Below, in pieces: positions 59,554 through 64,000 of a stretch of DNA of 64,000 bases. This DNA comes from Bartonella sp. WD12.1. GTDB lineage: Bacteria > Pseudomonadota > Alphaproteobacteria > Rhizobiales > Rhizobiaceae. The stretch lies in NCBI RefSeq assembly GCF_002022415.1, contig NZ_MUBG01000001.1, positions 1,570,501-1,634,500 on the forward strand, read 5' to 3'. The notes below the pieces were generated by a model that made no database searches, was not told the origin of the DNA, and saw only the letters and a program-made list of their open reading frames with translations. The stretch's first letter is position 1, and every line of letters starts with the position of its first letter. The position numbers were made by a program, and so were the translations under genes.

Positions 59554-60337
59554 AAAACTCTCCATTTTGGGGCAGCAAATGTCGTCATTGGTTTATTTTT
59601 AGTTTGTTGAACTCATGTTAATTTTAAGTACAATTCTTACACATATCAATAAAAGGTAATATTGCACAAATTATGTTGGTGTGAATAATTAAAAAAGAAG
59701 GAGTATGTGCATATTGGTTAAAGAAATGAGAAAAGTTCAAGATGATCAGAGAAAAAATAAGTTAAGGAGTACATAAGAATTAAGAGTTTCACTCCACTCA
59801 AAGATGGGTTTAATTTTTGAGCGATGCAGAAATACTTATGTCTGTCAATTAAATCTGATCTATTGCAGCTAATATAAAGTCTATTTAAATACGATTGAAA
59901 TATTTGGTAAACTTATTGTGCACGAAGAATATTTTTACAAACTTTTCCTTGAATATTTTTAGGCACTGTGAGAAATAAAGGACTAAGGAAAGTAGAAACA
60001 ATTATTTTTATTCCTTCAAGTTTTATGGGCATAATTTACAGCTTTGTGAGAGATATGTTATTGTACTTGTCTTAGTTGTAGAAATATATTTTAGCGAAGA
60101 TATTAAAAGTACAAATGCTTATTTTGAAGAAAATTTTTATTTTAGAAATCTTTCTCTCGTTATTCTCTTGTAGGGGTAAAAAGCTGTTCTTATATACCAG
60201 CTAACAAGACTTGTTATGATTTTCAAGTTATCGTTTATAGTGTTGAAATCAAAAGCAGGCTTTAAATGTGATAAGGAGCTGTCTTAGAAAGATGCTTGAT
60301 AAAGGTTTAGGCAGCTTGCTGAATGGAGATATAAAAT
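59554..60337. other. Long spacer upstream of dnaK
   Basis: About 780 bp. A minus-strand 39-codon frame (60032-59913) starts 'MPIKLEGIKIIVSTFLSPLF' and continues 'LTVPKNIQGKV'; it looks protein-like but I cannot name it. No heat-shock promoter could be fixed with confidence, although one must drive dnaK. GGAG at 60325-60328 is the dnaK Shine-Dalgarno. Confidence 0.4.
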
Positions 60338-62233
60338 ATGGCAAAAGTAATTGGTATTGATTTGGGGACGACCAACTCCTGTGTTGCTGTCATGGATGGC
60401 AAAAATGCAAAGGTCATTGAAAATTCAGAAGGAGCACGGACAACACCTTCTGTTGTTGCCTTTACCGATAATGGTGAGCGGCTTGTTGGGCAACCTGCTA
60501 AACGGCAAGCGGTTACCAACCCTGAAGGAACGGTTTTTGCGGTTAAACGTCTAATTGGACGCCGCTTTGATGATCCTATGGTCGAAAAAGATAAGGCGCT
60601 TGTACCTTATAAAATTGTTAAAGGTGACAATGGGGATGCATGGGTTGAAGAAGCAGGGAAGAAATATTCTCCATCGCAGATTTCAGCAATGATTTTGCAA
60701 AAAATGAAAGAAACTGCAGAATCTTATTTGAGTGAAAAGGTTGAACAAGCGGTTATTACTGTTCCTGCCTATTTTAATGATGCACAACGTCAAGCGACCA
60801 AAGATGCTGGTAAAATTGCTGGGCTTGAAGTTTTACGAATCATTAATGAACCCACGGCTGCTGCTTTAGCTTATGGTTTAGATAAGAAGGACGGTAAAAC
60901 TATTGCAGTTTATGACCTTGGAGGAGGTACATTTGATATTTCTGTCCTTGAAATTGGAGATGGTGTTTTTGAAGTTAAGTCAACCAATGGAGATACATTC
61001 TTAGGTGGTGAAGACTTTGATATGCGCTTGGTTAGCTATTTTTCGGATGAATTCAAGAAAGAACATGGGATTGATCTGAAAAATGATAAACTAGCTTTAC
61101 AACGCTTGAAAGAAGCCGCGGAGAAAGCAAAGATCGAGCTATCTTCTTCACAGCAGACTGAGGTTAATTTGCCATTTATCACAGCTGATCAATCTGGTCC
61201 TAAACATTTAACGATGAAATTAACCAGAGCGAAATTTGAATCGTTAGTAGAAGATTTAATTCAACGTACTATTGAGCCTTGTAAAGCTGCATTAAAAGAC
61301 GCAGGTTTAAGCGCTGGTGAAATTGATGAAGTTGTTTTGGTGGGTGGTATGACCCGTATGCCTAAAATTCAGGAAGTAGTACAAAGCTTCTTCGGTAAAG
61401 ATCCACATAAAGGTGTTAATCCCGATGAAGTTGTAGCTATGGGTGCTGCTATCCAAGGGGGTGTATTGCAAGGTGATGTAAAAGATGTATTGCTTTTAGA
61501 TGTTACACCTTTATCTTTGGGTATTGAAACATTAGGTGGAGTATTTACGCGTCTAATTGAACGCAATACCACCATTCCAACTAAAAAATCGCAAACTTTT
61601 TCAACAGCGGATGACAATCAAAATGCTGTCACTATTCGTGTTTTTCAAGGTGAACGCGAAATGGCTAGTGATAACAAGTTATTAGCTCAGTTTGATCTTG
61701 TTGGTATTCCACCGGCACCGCGTGGTGTTCCTCAGATTGAGGTCACTTTTGATATTGATGCAAATGGTATTGTGAATGTTTCAGCCAAGGATAAAGGTAC
61801 TGGTAAGGAACATCAAATTCGCATTCAAGCATCAGGTGGTTTGAGTGATGCTGACATTGAAAATATGGTCAAAGATGCAGAAGCGCATGCTGCTGAAGAT
61901 AAAAAGCGTCGTGAAAGTGTTGAAACGAGAAATCAAGCAGAAGCTCTTGTCCATTCAACTGAAAAATCTTTAGCTGAATATGGTGATAAAGTATCGCCTG
62001 AGGATAAAGGTCAGATTGAAACAGCAATGGCTGATTTAAAAACTGCACTTGAGGGTACTGATACTGAAGAGGTAACAGTAAAGATGCAAAAATTAGCAGA
62101 AGTTAGCATGAAGCTTGGGCAAGCTATGTATGAAGCTTCAGATACAGCAGCAAAGGCTGATGCTGAGACGGATACAAAAAATGATGATGTTGTTGATGCT
62201 GATTTTGAAGAAGTTAATGATCAAAAGAAATAG
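60338..62233 (+). CDS. dnaK: DnaK (Hsp70) chaperone
   Basis: 631 aa, full length. ATPase domain: '[17 protein letters not shown]', '[17 protein letters not shown]', '[14 protein letters not shown]', '[19 protein letters not shown]' and '[14 protein letters not shown]'. The linker '[19 protein letters not shown]' leads to the substrate domain, and the tail ends in the acidic '[15 protein letters not shown]'. It acts with DnaJ (downstream) and GrpE (6 kb away) in folding and the heat-shock response. GGAG is 9 nt from the ATG. A strong terminator follows. Confidence 0.98.
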   Translation: MAKVIGIDLGTTNSCVAVMDGKNAKVIENSEGARTTPSVVAFTDNGERLVGQPAKRQAVTNPEGTVFAVKRLIGRRFDDPMVEKDKALVPYKIVKGDNGDAWVEEAGKKYSPSQISAMILQKMKETAESYLSEKVEQAVITVPAYFNDAQRQATKDAGKIAGLEVLRIINEPTAAALAYGLDKKDGKTIAVYDLGGGTFDISVLEIGDGVFEVKSTNGDTFLGGEDFDMRLVSYFSDEFKKEHGIDLKNDKLALQRLKEAAEKAKIELSSSQQTEVNLPFITADQSGPKHLTMKLTRAKFESLVEDLIQRTIEPCKAALKDAGLSAGEIDEVVLVGGMTRMPKIQEVVQSFFGKDPHKGVNPDEVVAMGAAIQGGVLQGDVKDVLLLDVTPLSLGIETLGGVFTRLIERNTTIPTKKSQTFSTADDNQNAVTIRVFQGEREMASDNKLLAQFDLVGIPPAPRGVPQIEVTFDIDANGIVNVSAKDKGTGKEHQIRIQASGGLSDADIENMVKDAEAHAAEDKKRRESVETRNQAEALVHSTEKSLAEYGDKVSPEDKGQIETAMADLKTALEGTDTEEVTVKMQKLAEVSMKLGQAMYEASDTAAKADAETDTKNDDVVDADFEEVNDQKK

Positions 62234-62261
62234 TTGAAGCAAATGTATTTATAAGTTAATA

Positions 62262-62300
62262 AACCCAGCCTGTGAAATATAAGGCTGGGTTTTGTTGTTT
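62262..62300 (+). terminator. Rho-independent terminator after dnaK
   Basis: AACCCAGCC (62262-62270), 12-nt loop, GGCTGGGTT (62283-62291): a perfect 9-bp G/C-containing stem running into TTTTGTTGTTT. It lies 28 bp after the dnaK stop and before dnaJ, so dnaJ is probably expressed by read-through or from its own promoter, allowing more DnaK than DnaJ. Confidence 0.85.
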
Positions 62301-62390
62301 AGGAGCAAGTTTATAGCTTTGTTACTTAAAGAATGTAGATTAAAACAAATATTATCTTGAGATGGATGACGGAAAATTTATCAGGAATAC

Positions 62391-63524
62391 ATGATGAAAG
62401 TTGATTATTATGAAATTCTCGGCGTAACGCGTGGATGTGATGATAAAAAGCTGAAATCTGCTTTTCGTAAGCTGGCAATGCAATATCATCCTGACCGTAA
62501 TCCAGGGAATAAAGAAGCAGAACAAAAATTCAAAGAAATTGGCGAAGCCTATGAAGTTCTGAAAGATCCTCAAAAGCGGGCTGCTTATGATCGATTTGGT
62601 CATACCGCTTTTGAAAATGGTGGTCGTGAAGGAGCTAATCCGTTTGGTGGTGGATTTGCTGATATTTTTGAAGATTTCTTTGGTGAAATCATGGGCGGTG
62701 GACATCGTAAACGTAGTGATGGCCGTGAACGTGGTGCAGACCTAAGTTATAATATGGAAGTGACATTAGAAGAAGCATTTGCAGGTAAAACGGCGCAAAT
62801 TAATATTCCCAGTTCCATTGTGTGTGATGTTTGCGAGGGATCGGGTGCAAAAAAAGGCTCCAAGCCACAAACTTGTGGCACTTGTTATGGGGCTGGGCGT
62901 GTGCGTGCTGCGCAAGGCTTTTTTTCTATTGAACGAACATGTCCACTTTGTCATGGTCGTGGTGAAATTATTACAGATCCATGTTCAAAATGCCGTGGTG
63001 CAAGACGGGTGGAAGCAAACCGTTCGTTGCGTGTCAATATTCCAGCGGGTATTGAAGATGGTACGCGTGTTCGTCTTTCTGGCGAAGGTGATGCTGGAAC
63101 TCGTGGAGGTCCTGCAGGTGATCTTTATATTTTTCTTTCCATTAAACCGCATGAATTTTTTCAGAGGGATGGGGCAGATCTTCATTGCCGTGTGCCTATT
63201 TCGATGATTACGGCTGCGTTAGGGGGAGAGTTTGAGGTTTCTGATCTTGATGGTATCAAAGCGCGAGTGAAGGTGCCAGAAGGTACACAAAATGGGCATC
63301 AATTCCGCCTTAAAGGTAAAGGAATGCCTATGTTACGCCAACAAACAAGGGGTGATCTTTATATACATATCACTATTGAAACACCGCAAAAATTGACGCA
63401 AAAACAACGTGAATTATTGCAAGAGTTTGATAAGCTTTCTAACCATGAAAATTCACCGCAATCACACGGTTTTTTTTCACGTATGAAAGAGTTTTTTGAA
63501 AATATTGCTGGTCAAAATTCATAA
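62391..63524 (+). CDS. dnaJ: DnaJ (Hsp40) co-chaperone
   Basis: 377 aa. J-domain with 'YYEILGV' and HPD (33-35) in '[13 protein letters not shown]', a G/F region ('[17 protein letters not shown]'), four zinc repeats ([32 protein letters not shown]) and the C-terminal substrate-binding domains. It stimulates DnaK's ATPase and delivers clients. Two ATGs are adjacent (62391, 62394); AGGA at 62383 fits the second slightly better, a one-residue difference. The fourth zinc repeat ends in AR instead of G-x-G, as is common. Confidence 0.97.
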   Translation: MMKVDYYEILGVTRGCDDKKLKSAFRKLAMQYHPDRNPGNKEAEQKFKEIGEAYEVLKDPQKRAAYDRFGHTAFENGGREGANPFGGGFADIFEDFFGEIMGGGHRKRSDGRERGADLSYNMEVTLEEAFAGKTAQINIPSSIVCDVCEGSGAKKGSKPQTCGTCYGAGRVRAAQGFFSIERTCPLCHGRGEIITDPCSKCRGARRVEANRSLRVNIPAGIEDGTRVRLSGEGDAGTRGGPAGDLYIFLSIKPHEFFQRDGADLHCRVPISMITAALGGEFEVSDLDGIKARVKVPEGTQNGHQFRLKGKGMPMLRQQTRGDLYIHITIETPQKLTQKQRELLQEFDKLSNHENSPQSHGFFSRMKEFFENIAGQNS

Positions 63525-64000
63525 AATAGACACAGGCAAGAAACGACAAAAAATACACACGAATGTTTTTGCAATAAATCTGTCATAATATTCTTAAATC
63601 AGGTAGCCTAACAGGTTTTTCTTTAAGTATAATCCTAAAATACCTATAGAGAATGATTTTAGAAAATATAAAAATGGTTAATCCTCTGCCTTGAGGTTAA
63701 GGACGATAAACATAGTTTCATTAAGATTTATGTATAAAATACTTTTCATTGGACGCAATCAGAGTAATCATTAACTATAGATTTTATGCATCTGTTCTTC
63801 AGTTTTTTATAACTTCTATAGTATGAAGAAGTTGTGAATTGGCGGATTGGTCCAATATGGTACAGATCGTGATAAAAGTAAAACCCTTAAAAGATGGGCA
63901 TAGAGTCAAAATACAATCGCTTTTATGAATGTTTAATTTTTATGCAGAAATTGCTAAGGCTTGAATTCCGTTAAACAATGTTTAATTAGTGATGATAATA
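63525..64000. other. Spacer after dnaJ to the window edge
   Basis: 476 bp, A/T-rich, with no open frame of note and no similarity that I recognise on either strand. No clear terminator follows dnaJ. Confidence 0.4.

Noticed and set aside
60200-60330. Sigma-32 heat-shock promoter of dnaK
   Set aside because: Candidate CTTG-like boxes exist, but none has a matching -10 at proper spacing; calling one would be guesswork.

Overview
The window looks like a chromosomal stretch of a Bartonella-type alphaproteobacterium (order Hyphomicrobiales). The evidence is low G+C content, long A/T-rich spacers, a class I lysyl-tRNA synthetase, a DivL-type pseudokinase with tyrosine in its H-box, a ChvG/ChvI (BvrS/BvrR, BatS/BatR) two-component pair, an IalB-family exported protein, and gene neighbourhoods known from Brucella, Agrobacterium and Bartonella. 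I found no rRNA, tRNA, CRISPR array, prophage or insertion sequence.

Layout: 1-3.2 kb is the LPS-export locus lptC-lptA-lptB followed by a dead hpf and ptsN. 4-11 kb holds an IalB-family gene, rlmN, a LysE-type exporter, a wrecked argG, class I lysS, prfC and trxA. 11-22 kb is addB-addA, a tsaE-amgK fusion and divL, all on the minus strand, with remnants of murU and ahcY. 22.8-31.8 kb holds an NDUFA9-like gene, folC, accD, a dead trpA, a CysZ-like gene, coaBC, ubiB and ubiE. 31.9-46 kb holds gyrB, comM, tamA-tamB, an MsbA-like exporter and infC. 46-54.7 kb holds an alpha/beta hydrolase, a zinc peptidase, dapE, hemW, rdgB, a dead rph, hrcA-grpE and thpR. 55.6-64 kb holds batS-batR, a PCuAC copper chaperone and dnaK-dnaJ.

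Functional themes are envelope biogenesis (LptABC, TamA/TamB, MsbA-like, ChvG/ChvI, DivL), heat shock and protein folding (HrcA, GrpE, DnaK, DnaJ, TrxA), translation (LysS, RF3, IF-3, RlmN, TsaE) and DNA maintenance (AddAB, GyrB, ComM, RdgB).

The main discovery from reading the spacers is reductive evolution caught in progress. At least five spacers still contain recognisable corpses of genes that stand intact at the same syntenic position in relatives: hpf, argG, ahcY, trpA and rph. Two more are probable (murU and a KdsD/KpsF-type gene). argG and ahcY decayed largely by big in-frame internal deletions that keep both ends readable. None of these remnants makes an open reading frame long enough for ordinary gene callers.

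Separately, gyrB (two places) and folC (one place) are broken by one-base deficits in poly-A runs. Because gyrB is essential, homopolymer under-calling in the sequence is the likeliest cause. I did not find a convincing new multi-gene system. The closest things to novelty are a FitA-like ribbon-helix-helix domain fused to CoaBC and an AmgK kinase domain whose partner gene murU is gone.
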